Of a DNA stretch of 64,000 nucleotides, positions 1 through 10,024 are shown piece by piece (within the stretch, counting starts at the first letter, position 1; every line of letters begins with the position of its first letter). The stretch is from Sporopachydermia quercuum (lineage: Eukaryota; Ascomycota; Sporopachydermiomycetes; Sporopachydermiales; Sporopachydermiaceae), in contig BCGN01000001.1 of the NCBI GenBank assembly GCA_001599295.1, positions 372,001 to 436,000 of the forward strand, read 5' to 3'. The notes beneath the pieces were generated by a model. It saw only the letters and a list, made by a program, of their open reading frames with translations, was not told where the DNA came from and ran no database searches. A program made the position numbers and the translations under genes.

Positions 1-416
1 CACCAATTATAACTTGAAGAAGGATCATATCTGTGAATGGATTCATTATCTCCTGGAGCGTTAACGTCTAGGAAAACGTAGATGCCAGCATTATTAAGGA
101 TTGTCATACATGCATCGTGATTCAAATCAGGATTCACAGTATAAACACGGATGGTGTTTACACCAAGCTGCTGGAGAACAAAAACATCTCTCAAACAAAT
201 TTCTTCATCTGATAAAACATCAGATCCCGAATCAGAATCGTAGCCTGAGGATCCACCAGGTTGGTAATCAACTCCAATAATGGAGAATACTTCACCTTGA
301 TCATTAGCATCTAAAGCAGGTCTAATAAATCTATTTCCCTTGATTTCTAAGGGAATCAACGCGTTTGCTAATGAAAGCAAACTGGCGGCGCCAATAAGTA
401 AGCTTTTCTTGAACAT
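1..416 (-). CDS. GAS3: GAS3/PGA4-type beta-1,3-glucanosyltransferase, N-terminal part
   Basis: This is the first 138 codons of a glycoside hydrolase family 72 protein, cut by the window edge. The reverse strand begins MFKKSLLIGAASLLSLANA, a clear secretion signal, followed by the family stretch GVDYQPGGSSGY and then LGVNTIRVYTVNPDLNHD and NNAGIYVFLDVN, the start of the GH72 barrel. GH72 enzymes cut and rejoin beta-1,3-glucan chains in the cell wall and are usually GPI-anchored; the anchor region would lie outside the window. The DSDSGSD insertion and the LSDEEIC motif are closer to the Gas3/Pga4 branch than to Gas1. The start is the ATG that opens the signal peptide. The catalytic Glu residues lie beyond the sequence seen here. 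Confidence 0.85.
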   Translation of the reverse strand, partial: MFKKSLLIGAASLLSLANALIPLEIKGNRFIRPALDANDQGEVFSIIGVDYQPGGSSGYDSDSGSDVLSDEEICLRDVFVLQQLGVNTIRVYTVNPDLNHDACMTILNNAGIYVFLDVNAPGDNESIHRYDPSSSYNW

Positions 417-2109
417 CCTTTTGAGCAATCTTGCAGTATTGTTAAATAGCGAATTGCTTTTCCTGGATCCATCAAAAGGTACTAATGCAAAAAACGAACG
501 CGTAACAACTGATGATCAACATAAACTAGCAACACAGGAAAATAATCGAACCTCTAACTTCGGTTGTCTATACTGATTTGAATACAGCTATTTAAGAACC
601 ATACTTTAATCAAAACGTAGAATATAAACAATTATTAACGCACCATTACATAAAGAAGAGAGAAGGTATTTACCATTTGTTGTTGTTGAGAATAGAAAAG
701 AGAAAGTAAAATTGTATTGAGAATTAGGTTGGAATTAAGGTTCTGAGAAGGGAGACTAAACTCGCGTTTTGAAGTAAGTTATGCAGAGGAGTTGCTTTGA
801 ATGTTAAAGTTTATTAAAGAGACGAGAAATGTGACGATTGTTTATTGAAAGAGTTGGGTAAGGAAAGAATATTGACAAGATATTAGTATTGGTACAATAA
901 AGAAATAGAAATTTATTGCTTAGGTTCAACCAATGTCGAGTCTAGAAAAGAAACTAATTTGCTACCACTTTGAAAGAGTAATAATAGTGTATAACAAACG
1001 CACTGAATTATTGGTTAACAATCGCATAAGCGATATAGTGCTCTTTGGAATAAATTGATTTACACAAAAGAAAGCTTTTTGCTTCCAGCATGAGATGAAA
1101 CTACTACTCAATTATTTGCAATCAATGGAAAATCTACTATAAACTACTAGTTGATTGTTTGATTTCAAGTAACGGGTAAGGTAGGTTCATTACGTTCTTA
1201 CGATAGTCATTGATGATTTTAGTTAACCATTGCCCTGCATTTTTTTCTTACCTGCATTAGTTACTCACATATTTTTGTGTGAGGTAGATTTTCTGAGGGT
1301 GTGAGCAGAGACATCATATCACTTAGTCTGAAACTCCTAGAAGAAAATCATATCAGGGACCTATTTTTGGATCTGTTGTCAATCTTAGGAGCATTTTACT
1401 CTCTTGTAACTGAGAACCTATCGAATAACGTTCTCAGATTCGGGATAATGCAGAAATGTAATTTCTTCTATCTCCCAAAATGCGCTACCAAATTCCTTGC
1501 TATCAGATAATCATAAAGAACGTTATGAGATTATTCGAACAAAATGATTCAACTAGTATAAATTTCTTTTTAAATACTAAACCTCCGTTGGTACTCTTAG
1601 AGATGAAATATCAATAACAATGTGAATCCTACCTATCTCACATTGTTCAAAATGATTAAGATTCCAGAAGCACCAAAACGTACCTCAAGTTCAAAACCGT
1701 TAGCTTCTTCAAACTCATGCATACTCAATGCAAGAGAACTTTCTTACTTGCAAAGTTTCTTTAGATGACATAATCACTTTTATTTTTGATCTTCAGACTT
1801 ACTGCCTGTCTCTATATCTTACTTTTATTCCTACCTGCAGTAATTAGGCAGAAAAAAACATATATATATATATATTCTTTATGAATATCCTATCCTTTCT
1901 TTCTTCTTGCGCAGCTAGATAAATGGCAAAACATCCCAATTGTGCAAATATAGTCTACCAATAAGGAGCTAATAGCTCGAATCTTTTTGCATTATAGTAT
2001 TTTTGTTTCATTTTTTTTTTTTATTCTTTCAATCAGAAGAAAACAACTGATCAACTACGTCAAATGCTTCTATCGCAGAAATCTGTCTTTGTATTTAGGG
2101 TTAATCAAA
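417..2109. promoter_or_regulatory. Divergent intergenic region GAS3 / F-box gene
   Basis: About 1.7 kb without a supported gene. It holds the promoters of two divergent genes. A CGGGTAA motif (Reb1-like in S. cerevisiae) lies at 1173-1179, a perfect 10-bp hairpin at 1616-1647 and a short TA dinucleotide tract near 1860-1876. Short open frames here lack an ATG or any recognisable sequence. Confidence 0.5.
1616..1647. repeat. Perfect 10-bp inverted repeat (hairpin)
   Basis: AACAATGTGA at 1616-1625 is exactly the reverse complement of TCACATTGTT at 1638-1647, with a 12-nt loop. It lies about 460 nt upstream of the F-box gene. Function unknown. Confidence 0.6.
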
Positions 2110-3633
2110 ATGGGGTTCATTCAGCCTGGCTCTCCAATGGTGAAAGAACAGTTTTTGAAATACAAAAGGTACACCAGGTTTTCAAAAGCGCCAAGAGCTG
2201 TGGATCAATATTACTGTAGGACTACAAAAGGAGACGCTGCAAAAGTAGATGGATTGCTTGGGATTTCTCAATGTGAGAGATTAGCAATATTGAAGAATAG
2301 GCCTGATCTAGCTGACAAGTCCATGTCTCAGATCCTGAGAACGATTGATGAGCAAAACAAAAGAAAGAAATTATCTCCAAGGAGGCCAAATAAGAGGAAA
2401 AAGCTTGAAAGAAGAGGAAATGAGGCGGCTGTGATATCAGGTCCTGTTGAGCTATCACCTCCTTCATCATCAGAACTATCTCTGTCACCTTTAGCGTCAT
2501 CAGAACCGTTACTGTCACCAGCATCTTCAAAAGTCAGTATAGAAACTATACCACATGAGCTTCTGGAGTCTATATTCTTGTATTCAATGAATCTGAATCT
2601 TGGATATGTTTCTAAAGGGTTCAATCAATTGGTCTTTAGCCCTGACATTCTTCAAAAGTTTACGGAGAGATTGGTTTTTGAGATAGCTATCAACAAGTTT
2701 TTTTGCTATGAATGTAGAAAATTAAAATCATTAATGAAGAAAGGGGCAAATGAATATGTAAGAATACTTCCTTTCAACACTTTGAAGTACCCGTTTGTTC
2801 TAGAAAACATAGTGCCCTTAAAAATACACCGGGTGATCGATTTTTCATTAGATTATCATCCATATTCATTTGAAGAAATTGAATCATNTTTAGGAAGATC
2901 TTTACATAGATACACAAGACAGTCGACAAATTTGGAGATTTCAAAGAGTATATACGACAAGATTGCTATCACTTCAAGGCTTGATCAGTTACGCCATGCA
3001 CGGCAAGTTGGAGTATTTGTCGATCATTTAGATGAATTTATTACTAGTCTTTTACAAGAACTATATACATTTAAGGGCTCTAAAAGATCTGAGAACTACT
3101 TCAAATCAAAAATGAGATCAGCGTTAAAGCTGGGAAGACCAATTGATAGTGATAATTCTATGTTGGCAACTGATGGAAACATCTCTAGTGGCAACGAGAG
3201 CATGAGTGCTGAAACCAGTAGCAGCAATGGTCCTAGAAGATTAAGGGATGGTACACCTGCTGATGATAATATAAGTGATGACCCAGCAGAGGGTGACTCA
3301 GCGAACGAGATCAAAACTCCTTTGAAGATCCTACTCCAACATTTTATCGAGAAACCTACTATCTGCTTAAATGACACTTGTAGTAGAAGAACTCAAGCTC
3401 TCAGAAAAAACAAAAGGAATGCCTTACGAGGAGACAAAATTCATACATCATCAGCAATCATTTTGGCATTGTCTAGACACCATCTAGAGATAGCAGACCT
3501 TCTATTTGACAATGTAGCTGTTGAATCACAACCACATGTATGGAATGAAGTGTGTGAATACATAAAGCAAACAAAAGACACAGAACTATTACATTGGGTA
3601 AAAAATAAAGTTGAAATGCATATATTACTGTAG
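2110..3633 (+). CDS. F-box domain protein with ankyrin-like C-terminus
   Basis: The 507-residue protein starts at the first in-frame ATG (MGFIQPGSP); the open frame upstream has no ATG. A basic, Ser/Pro-rich region (about residues 70-140, with RRPNKRKKLERR) precedes a compact F-box at about residues 145-190 that contains IPHELLESIF and VSKGFNQLVF. The C-terminal third carries a helical repeat-like unit (SSAIILALSRHHLEIADLLF) reminiscent of ankyrin repeats, after an acidic, Ser-rich linker. F-box proteins bring substrates to SCF ubiquitin ligases through Skp1. The substrate cannot be told from the sequence and I do not recognise a specific orthologue. One ambiguous base lies at about 2887. The gene converges on PHO85. 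Confidence 0.75.
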   Translation: MGFIQPGSPMVKEQFLKYKRYTRFSKAPRAVDQYYCRTTKGDAAKVDGLLGISQCERLAILKNRPDLADKSMSQILRTIDEQNKRKKLSPRRPNKRKKLERRGNEAAVISGPVELSPPSSSELSLSPLASSEPLLSPASSKVSIETIPHELLESIFLYSMNLNLGYVSKGFNQLVFSPDILQKFTERLVFEIAINKFFCYECRKLKSLMKKGANEYVRILPFNTLKYPFVLENIVPLKIHRVIDFSLDYHPYSFEEIESXLGRSLHRYTRQSTNLEISKSIYDKIAITSRLDQLRHARQVGVFVDHLDEFITSLLQELYTFKGSKRSENYFKSKMRSALKLGRPIDSDNSMLATDGNISSGNESMSAETSSSNGPRRLRDGTPADDNISDDPAEGDSANEIKTPLKILLQHFIEKPTICLNDTCSRRTQALRKNKRNALRGDKIHTSSAIILALSRHHLEIADLLFDNVAVESQPHVWNEVCEYIKQTKDTELLHWVKNKVEMHILL

Positions 3634-3984
3634 TATCTTACACTGTTGTTGCTATTGGTTTCATTCAGACAGTTAAGGATGAACTTTCCCCAATTGAATG
3701 TTTCTATTCTTGCATAGGTCAGCAGTAATTAAATACTTTAGAAAAATGTCAAGAAGATAGTTTCTACAATATTAGCATTAAGAGGGTTAGACAATAAGAA
3801 ATACTAATACATTTTTCTTCAACCTAAAAGTAAAGATATGCTTCGTAGAAATCTAGAGACATCATGTTAGAGGGAAATGAGAGAATATTATATAATAAAC
3901 AAAGTAAAGAAAAGCGGCCTTCAAGAGAAATAAACAAAACAAATGAGTGAGAAGAAAAAAAAATGATTGAAAAATGTTAAATAT
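3634..3984. other. Convergent 3' region F-box gene / PHO85
   Basis: 351 nt between two converging stop codons. AT-rich 3' flank; I see no gene or strong structure. Confidence 0.5.
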
Positions 3985-5293
3985 CTAAAGACCATCGTTT
4001 CTTGTCTCATATTCATTCAATTGCTGTTGAATTTGAGTAGGCTGTTGAGACATTTGAGGTTGATTATGAAGAGGAAGGTTATATTCTGCAAACCATGGAT
4101 GGCTTAGAGCCTGGTGTGCCGATATCCTGACCTCTGGTCTCATTTGTAATAAAGATTGTAACAGATTCAGAGCTAATGAATCTATATTATGAATTATTGA
4201 TCGCAAATCTTGAGGAATGAACACTTGGAAGTTAGGTTTATAGTTAGGCAAGCTACTAACACCAGGCCATGTTCTTTCATTCGGTGTACCCATCAAACGG
4301 AAAATCTTCAGTAGTTGATCATCATTAGAAGAACCTGGGAATAATGGTCTGCCAGTAAACATTTCCGCTAAAATACAACCAGCTGACCAGATGTCAATAG
4401 ATGTTGAGTAGTTCCTAGATCCCATAAGAACATCAGGTGCTCTGTACCATAATGTCACCACTTCGTTTGAGAACGTATTAACAGGAATACCAAATGCCCT
4501 GGCTAAGCCAAAATCTCCTAATTTCAATTGACCTTTACTATTGATAAGTAAATTTTGTGGTTTCAAATCTCTGTGTAGTACTCTATTATCGTGACAGAAA
4601 GCAATACCACGAAGCAATTGAAACATAAAGCTTTTCACTAGCTTTGGGTCTAATGCACCTTGGTTTCCATGTGTATCCATATACTTCTTCAAATCTTTAT
4701 CCATATACTCAAAGACTAGAGTGAGCTTGTTTTCTGTATGAATTACATCATATAAAGTCATGATATTTTCATGCTTAAGCTCTTTCATCAATGATATTTC
4801 ACGAATAGCAGTTGATGGAGTACCTTCTTCTGAATCTAAGGAGATTTCCTTCAGAGCAACTAGTGCTCCTGTGGTTCTATTCCTTCCCTTATATACAGTG
4901 GCATATGTTCCTTCACCAAGCTTTTCCAGCCTAAAATGTGAAAAATAATTGTGTTAATAGCCTATCTATGAGATTCAACATAAATATTTATAATAGCAAG
5001 AAGTCAGAAAGCAGTGCGAATCAAAGTAGTGGTCCATCGGTTGTTGTACCGTCTGGTGCTTTGAATCATACATTGCCAGACATTGTGATAACTCACAACC
5101 ATTAGCTAATCTAAAAATAAAAATAAAAATAAAAAAAAGAATCAATCCTTACTGTTGAAATCTAGAGGAGAAAAAAATCAGTAGTTAGTATTTAAGATGT
5201 ATTTTAATTTTGTAGAACATATACAATTTCGCCGGTAATTAACCGTTGTNTCATTAGTTTTCGCTATACGTACTGTGATACAACTCCACTCAT
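3985..5293 (-). CDS. PHO85: Cyclin-dependent kinase Pho85, three exons with a 9-nt micro-exon
   Basis: Exons are 5293-5274, 5161-5153 and 4930-3985, giving 324 residues (S. cerevisiae Pho85 is 305). The spliced N-terminus reads [20 protein letters not shown], matching the SQFKQLEKLG start of Pho85. Later come the ATP-binding Lys in VALKE, the PSTAIRE helix ([20 protein letters not shown]), the catalytic HRDLKPQN, the DFGLARAFG activation loop and the substrate-site stretch [10 protein letters not shown]. The C-terminus has a Gln-rich tail. Pho85 is the CDK of phosphate, nutrient and cell-cycle signalling and works with PHO-type cyclins. Intron 1 (5273-5162) has donor GTACGT and a perfect TACTAAC branch site. 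Intron 2 (5152-4931) has donor GTAAGG and a TATTAAC-like branch site. CTG at the conserved Leu of VALKE supports standard decoding. Confidence 0.95.
5153..5161 (-). other. PHO85: PHO85 micro-exon 2 (9 nt)
   Basis: The exon ATTTCAACA is bounded by the acceptor CTCCTCTAG and the donor GTAAGG. It supplies the residues F-Q and parts of the codons on either side. Without it the conserved SQFxQLEK start of Pho85 cannot be built; with it the frame joins exactly (20 + 9 + 946 nt = 325 codons). Confidence 0.85.
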
Positions 5294-6253
5294 TGTGATG
5301 GCTGATGAATAGTATTAATCTCTGCTAATCAAGTGTCCTTTCTTAGTAGATCTTTATTCATGAAAGCAGATGACTATACACTTAAATGTCTTTAAATGAA
5401 AGGTTTCTGAGAAGTTTATCAATTTGATTGGTGACTATATAAGATCCAGAGAAGAGATGGACTTCAATGAAGTTGAGTTGAATCTGGGTTAATAGCTGTC
5501 AATCACAATCGCACAATGAGGTGGTTGAGGCGTAATAGAATATTACATAAACATTAAGTTTGAAATGAAGCGAATATAGGCAATAATGATTAGAAGGTCC
5601 TAAGCCAGTACTGAGAATAAGAACATTGAAGATATATTAATTACCATTAGTAGAAAAATTTTTAACTACATTTTTAAAACTCTCTAGCTATTATTCAATA
5701 CCTTATAAAATAGAATAATAGATTTTAGCTTAGTGCAGGTTTTTAGGCTTTTTCCTATTGAATTGCAGATTATCTTTTCATATGATCTCCTACTTTTAAA
5801 TCAAGATTATCACATGACCTTGAATACCAATACCTCAAAAGGGATGATAAGTTCGATCTTATCTGCCAAAAAACTCACCTTCGTTCTCTAACTTATTTGC
5901 TGTACTCTGACATGTATTTCGATGCTATTCATCGCACGCTTATTTCTTATGTTGTAACAATATACCAGAATATTATCTCCAATCCAATCTTGGAATTGGT
6001 ACTTTGTCTTCTACATTATCTACGATGCTGATATATTAATATATCTATTATAAAGGAGCTAATTGTTATTACCAGTACTTACAATGTGATCTACAATGTA
6101 ATAAACTACATACTGTACTGTCAACATCAGNTCAGAAACATATAAACATCCACGACGAAAATTCGAACCTAACCAGAGATGAGAACCAATCAATCGTTCT
6201 CTAGGCTCTGTCTATAGCTGTTTTTTAGCTATGACTGCTCTTGCTCTTAATTA
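5294..6253. promoter_or_regulatory. PHO85 promoter / small HSP 3' flank
   Basis: 960 nt between PHO85 and the small heat-shock gene, both on the minus strand. AT-rich with no supported gene. On the minus strand near 6160 a GGTTCGAAT string recalls a tRNA T-loop, but no cloverleaf forms. Confidence 0.45.
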
Positions 6254-6874
6254 TTACAACTTGGGCTCTGACTCAGTCTTTACTTCAATTCTCTTCTTAG
6301 TCTTTGGTTCTGGCTCATTTGTCTTTGGAATTTCCAGTTGCAGAACACCATTGACATATCTAGCAACGATGGAATCTTCGTCGATTTTAACATTTCTTGG
6401 TAACTGGACTCTTCTTTCAAATTTACCTGTTCTTCTCTCAATGAACTTCCTGGAGTCTTTGTTGCTTTCATTAGTTGTCTCAGGAATTTCACCAGAAATT
6501 GTAAGCTCATTCTTGTCAGCGTCAAAATCAACATTAATGTCCTTTGAAAATGCTCCTGGAACTGAAGCATGAAGCTCGTAGTTTTTTTCATTTTCGATTA
6601 TATCGATTGGAGGTGCGAACAAGTCTCCATCGACTGGCCAGTCAAAATTGAAGGGCCTCCATGGTGACAATGTGCTGTTATCTGCTTGAGTTAAAGCCTT
6701 CGACTTTGATCCAGAGTCTTGCTTGGCAGATTCCCCTTCAGTTAATTTCTGTGTTTGCTTAGTTGGCTTGCTCACTCTGAATCCACTGTCATCTAACAGT
6801 TTGTTGAAGCTGTTGACTTCTTCATTGATGGAGTCAAAGAAATCCCAGAATGGTGAATAAGTGTATGTCGACAT
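6254..6874 (-). CDS. Small heat-shock protein, alpha-crystallin family (Hsp26-like)
   Basis: A 206-residue protein that starts MSTYTYSPFWDFF. The alpha-crystallin domain spans roughly residues 88-185: PPIDIIENEKNYELHASVPG, the IPETT loop, then RRVQLPRNVKIDEDSIVARY and GVLQLEIPK. The N-terminal arm is rich in Phe/Trp, and the tail after the domain is short and charged. Length is close to yeast Hsp26 (214). Such proteins form oligomers that hold unfolding clients for Hsp104/Hsp70. A TATA-like element lies at 6964-6971, about 90 nt upstream of the ATG, and a good heat-shock element lies at 7231-7253, so Hsf1 control is likely. Which yeast small HSP it corresponds to is not certain. Confidence 0.9.
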   Translation of the reverse strand: MSTYTYSPFWDFFDSINEEVNSFNKLLDDSGFRVSKPTKQTQKLTEGESAKQDSGSKSKALTQADNSTLSPWRPFNFDWPVDGDLFAPPIDIIENEKNYELHASVPGAFSKDINVDFDADKNELTISGEIPETTNESNKDSRKFIERRTGKFERRVQLPRNVKIDEDSIVARYVNGVLQLEIPKTNEPEPKTKKRIEVKTESEPKL

Positions 6875-6963
6875 GATGGATTTTTTTATTTTATCTCTTG
6901 AATGTAATATTTAAATAGGCGCTTGAAAATCGTTTGTATTGCTTAAGATCACTGTACTGCTCG

Positions 6964-6971
6964 TTTTTATA
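6964..6971 (-). promoter_or_regulatory. TATA-like box of the small HSP gene
   Basis: TATAAAAA on the minus strand, about 90 nt upstream of the start codon at 6874. This is a typical position for an inducible yeast promoter. Confidence 0.5.
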
Positions 6972-7230
6972 ACTTGATCAATTGTTTGATTCTTGTTACT
7001 TTTCACTTCTCTAGTTTCTACACATCTAATAAATTTCCAGTTCCTACGAAGAGGATTTTCCTTGTTTATATACTTTTCATATCCTTCAGTCACTGACTAA
7101 TAAATTAAATTGTCTTTGTTACAATTAACGTAAGTTCATTAGCTTCATAATCTTTCCAATTCATTGTTAATCATCCTCCTTTTTTGTTCCTTATCACTTC
7201 ATCAAATGATCTTACCTATTATTTAGACCC

Positions 7231-7253
7231 TTCCTGAAAATTCTAGATCCTTC
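7231..7253. promoter_or_regulatory. Heat-shock element (Hsf1 site)
   Basis: The units TTC (7231), GAA (7236), TTC (7241), GA (7246) and TTC (7251) recur at 5-bp phasing, in the alternating nTTCn/nGAAn pattern of a perfect HSE for the first four units. It lies about 360 nt upstream of the small HSP gene and about 600 nt upstream of the divergent MCY1-like gene. Confidence 0.7.
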
Positions 7254-7854
7254 TTGATTTCATTTGACTTTCAAAAAAGGAGGATCTGGTGACTTCTGTT
7301 TCCAATAAGGCTAAGAAAGTGCTTTCTTATGCATATTTTTTCATACTTAATTATGCATAGTTATGTACTACTACCCAATCTTAACTTAATTTACCAGCTA
7401 TTCTAAAATGATCTTTGCATGTGACTATAGTAATATTTCATAAAAGTCACATTCCCTTCTACTAATTTCATAACACTTCTCTTATACGGCAGAACCCATT
7501 TCATAAATTGATACTAAATATTGGAGAGTTCTATTTCGTTCTATGTTTATTACTTGTCGATAGTCTAGTGAATGAGCACATTGAGTAAAGGGATTACTTG
7601 TATGAAATAGGGGTATCTCGCTAATTTTCTTATTCTATATGCTTCTATGAGTTGAGAGAAGATATTATTGGCACATTTGTCTCTCAGATACCTTAATTTT
7701 CATAGAATTATAGATATTTTGCATTGCGTAGAATTGAATATTATCGCACAATTAACTGCTACCTACCTACCAATGTTATTAGCTCATTAATAAAAGTTGC
7801 CCATAGTTTCAACATAAAGAAAGTTCTAGAGCTATTTCGTTGAGACTTACACTA

Positions 7855-9168
7855 ATGGCACCCTCAATCAAATTATCATATGTTGTTCCAGTAATAGCAA
7901 TTTACATCATTGGTGAGGCGTATCGGTATTATAGAAATAATAAACATAACAAGGATTATTTTGGGAAGAATACTGATGTCGTACCTAGTACTGGCGGTAT
8001 AGTCCTAAAAGATAACACAGCTGATGACAATTGCATCATTCCATTTCATCCTCCTGCTGCCACAGACAATGGAGTGGAATCGCTTATTGGTAATACCCCT
8101 ATGATCACCATTAAGTCNTTGTCAGAATATACTGGTTGTCATGTCTTAGGTAAACTTGAAATGATGAACCCTGGTGGGTCAGCAAAGGACCGCGTAGCAT
8201 ACTCAATTATTGCTACTGCAGAACAGAAAGGTCTTATTTCGCCAAATAGCGGATGTATTATCTTTGAAGGCACATCCGGGTCAACCGGTATTTCTTTTGC
8301 TACTTTAGCACCAGCATTAGGTTACACCGCACATATATGCCTTCCCGATGATACCTCCAAAGAGAAATTGCAACTTTTATATAATTTAGGGGCAGAGGTT
8401 GAACCTGTAAAGCCTGCAAGTATTGTTGATAGGAATCAGTACGTCAATGTTGCTAGAAGAAGAGCTAACGAGCTTTCGGATGACCCTACAACTCCAGCAA
8501 GGGGGTTATTTGCCGATCAGTTCGAGAACTGCGCTAACTGGAAGGTCCATTATCAATCTACTGGGCCAGAGATTTGGAAGCAGACTGAAGGTAAAATAAG
8601 TGCTTTTGTTACTGGTTCTGGTACAGGAGGAACTATTTCCGGTGTATCTAAGTTTCTGAAAGAACAGAATTCAGATATTTCTTGCATTCTAGCTGACCCA
8701 CAAGGATCTGGATTGTATAATAAGATTAAACATGGGGTGATGTATGATACAGTGGAACGAGAAGGAACTAGAAGGAGGCATCAGGTTGATACATTAATTG
8801 AAGGAATTGGATTGAATAGAGTTACCAAGAATTTTTCTGCTGGATTTGAGACTAGTTGTATTGATGATGCAGTCCGTGTAACAGATGCTGAAGCCATAAA
8901 AATGAGTAGATGGCTAGTCAGTAAAGATGGGTTATTTGTGGGTAGTTCATCTGCTATCAATTGTGTTGCTGTTGTAAGAGCAGCTAAAAAGCTCAAGGAA
9001 ATTTATGGCTCGAAGGATTTCAATGGAAACCAATGGACAATTGTTACTGTGATATGCGATTCTGGCGCAAGACATATGAGTAAATTTTGGAATGACGATG
9101 CTTGTATATCTTTTGATTCTGTGGCTAGTAAAGAAGAAATATACATAAAGTCATTGGACGAACTTTGA
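7855..9168 (+). CDS. MCY1: Membrane-anchored cysteine synthase-like PLP enzyme (Mcy1/YGR012W type)
   Basis: A 437-residue protein. The start is the first ATG (MAPSIKLSY). One N-terminal hydrophobic segment (about residues 6-24, SYVVPVIAIYIIGEAY) is followed by a fold-type II PLP domain: SLIGNTPMITIK, then GGSAKDR with the PLP-binding Lys at about residue 111, EGTSGSTGIS, and GSGTGGTISGV, the phosphate-binding glycine loop. There is no CBS regulatory domain. This pattern fits the fungal protein called Mcy1/Cys2 at the mitochondrial outer membrane rather than cytosolic cysteine synthase or cystathionine beta-synthase. The family makes cysteine from O-acetylserine and sulfide; for Mcy1 the physiological reaction is less clear. 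One ambiguous base at about 8118 lies in a Ser codon. The stop is followed by TATGTATATT, a yeast-type 3'-end signal. Confidence 0.87.
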   Translation: MAPSIKLSYVVPVIAIYIIGEAYRYYRNNKHNKDYFGKNTDVVPSTGGIVLKDNTADDNCIIPFHPPAATDNGVESLIGNTPMITIKXLSEYTGCHVLGKLEMMNPGGSAKDRVAYSIIATAEQKGLISPNSGCIIFEGTSGSTGISFATLAPALGYTAHICLPDDTSKEKLQLLYNLGAEVEPVKPASIVDRNQYVNVARRRANELSDDPTTPARGLFADQFENCANWKVHYQSTGPEIWKQTEGKISAFVTGSGTGGTISGVSKFLKEQNSDISCILADPQGSGLYNKIKHGVMYDTVEREGTRRRHQVDTLIEGIGLNRVTKNFSAGFETSCIDDAVRVTDAEAIKMSRWLVSKDGLFVGSSSAINCVAVVRAAKKLKEIYGSKDFNGNQWTIVTVICDSGARHMSKFWNDDACISFDSVASKEEIYIKSLDEL

Positions 9169-9199
9169 TGGTTTGACCCGGTTGTGGAAAGTGATTGGA

Positions 9200-9225
9200 G
9201 TTTTGTATGTATATTTTAGATATAT
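9200..9225 (+). terminator. Likely 3'-end processing element of MCY1
   Basis: A TATGTATATTTTAGATATAT run about 35 nt after the stop resembles the UA-rich efficiency element of yeast polyadenylation sites. Confidence 0.35.
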
Positions 9226-9472
9226 TATTATTCTTTGAAGAAGTGCATACTGATGAGTAATAGAATAGTCTTACAGAGACACTTATGTGAGCATTCGATA
9301 GTAAATGTAATGTATAAGGCCCGTATTTGTACTGCAATTAAGCCAATCTATGTACACCTTTGATGTTTTGATTATCTTGAGATATAGCATCTAAAATAAA
9401 GAGGTAATAATACTAGATTTTATAATTAATTGATCACAATCGAATAGGATATACCATTGTTTTTCAAAGAGT

Positions 9473-9555
9473 CCAATTAATGGGAATCCTAAACGTTTCG
9501 CGAGAAGCAAGAAGAAATTAACGTTTAGGAAAACTGGACTTATTCCCAAAATTGG
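9473..9555. repeat. Nested inverted repeat, 83 nt
   Basis: Three arms pair in order: CCAATT (9473-9478) with AATTGG (9550-9555), TGGGAAT (9481-9487) with ATTCCCA (9542-9548), and CCTAAACGTT (9488-9497) with AACGTTTAGG (9520-9529). The apical loop is 22 nt and there is a one-sided 12-nt bulge (9530-9541). It could be a structured RNA, a small foldback element or chance. Confidence 0.6.
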
Positions 9556-10024
9556 AAGGTGAAATATTTTCGGGCCTGAAACTATAAAGGAGTGATGATT
9601 TTATTTTGATTTAGTAAAGCAATATTTTGTCAAGAACTATTTACTANTACTAATAACGGTTGTATCTGTTAATAATANGTTTGAATCTTATCTATACTAG
9701 ATGGAAATAGAAAGTAACATACGACTTTCCCTTGCTAGTACAATGAATACAATATGCGTATATAGTATTTCTTTTTTTTACTTCTGCAAATAAACTTAAT
9801 TGATGTTTTGCGTTCCTCTCAAACAGATCATTAACATAAAGATAGAGATCAATACAGGATTGAATTTGAATATCCACTCTTTGAAAGTTTCCAATCAACA
9901 TAAAAAAGGATAAAATATAAAATAAAACTAAAATCTTTCTTTTATTTATCGATTTACTTCATATGGTTCGAACATTGATTTTAACACAGTGATTCAAATC
10001 TTTCCTACTCAAACGCACTCCAAG

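Larger units (their letters stand above)
6875..7854. promoter_or_regulatory. Divergent promoter small HSP / MCY1
   Basis: 980 nt between two divergent genes. It contains the TATA-like box and the heat-shock element listed separately. An AGGGG stress-element core lies near 7610. No gene seen. Confidence 0.55.

Noticed and set aside
1301-1510. 69-codon open frame on the plus strand
   Set aside because: It starts at GTG, which yeast nuclear genes do not normally use, and shows no family resemblance.
6130-6180. tRNA-like T-loop (GGTTCGAAT) on the minus strand
   Set aside because: The flanking bases do not form a 5-bp T-stem, and no matching acceptor stem or A-box is found upstream.
6911-7093. 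60-codon minus-strand frame in the small HSP promoter
   Set aside because: Starts at GTG and lies in the promoter and leader of the HSP gene.
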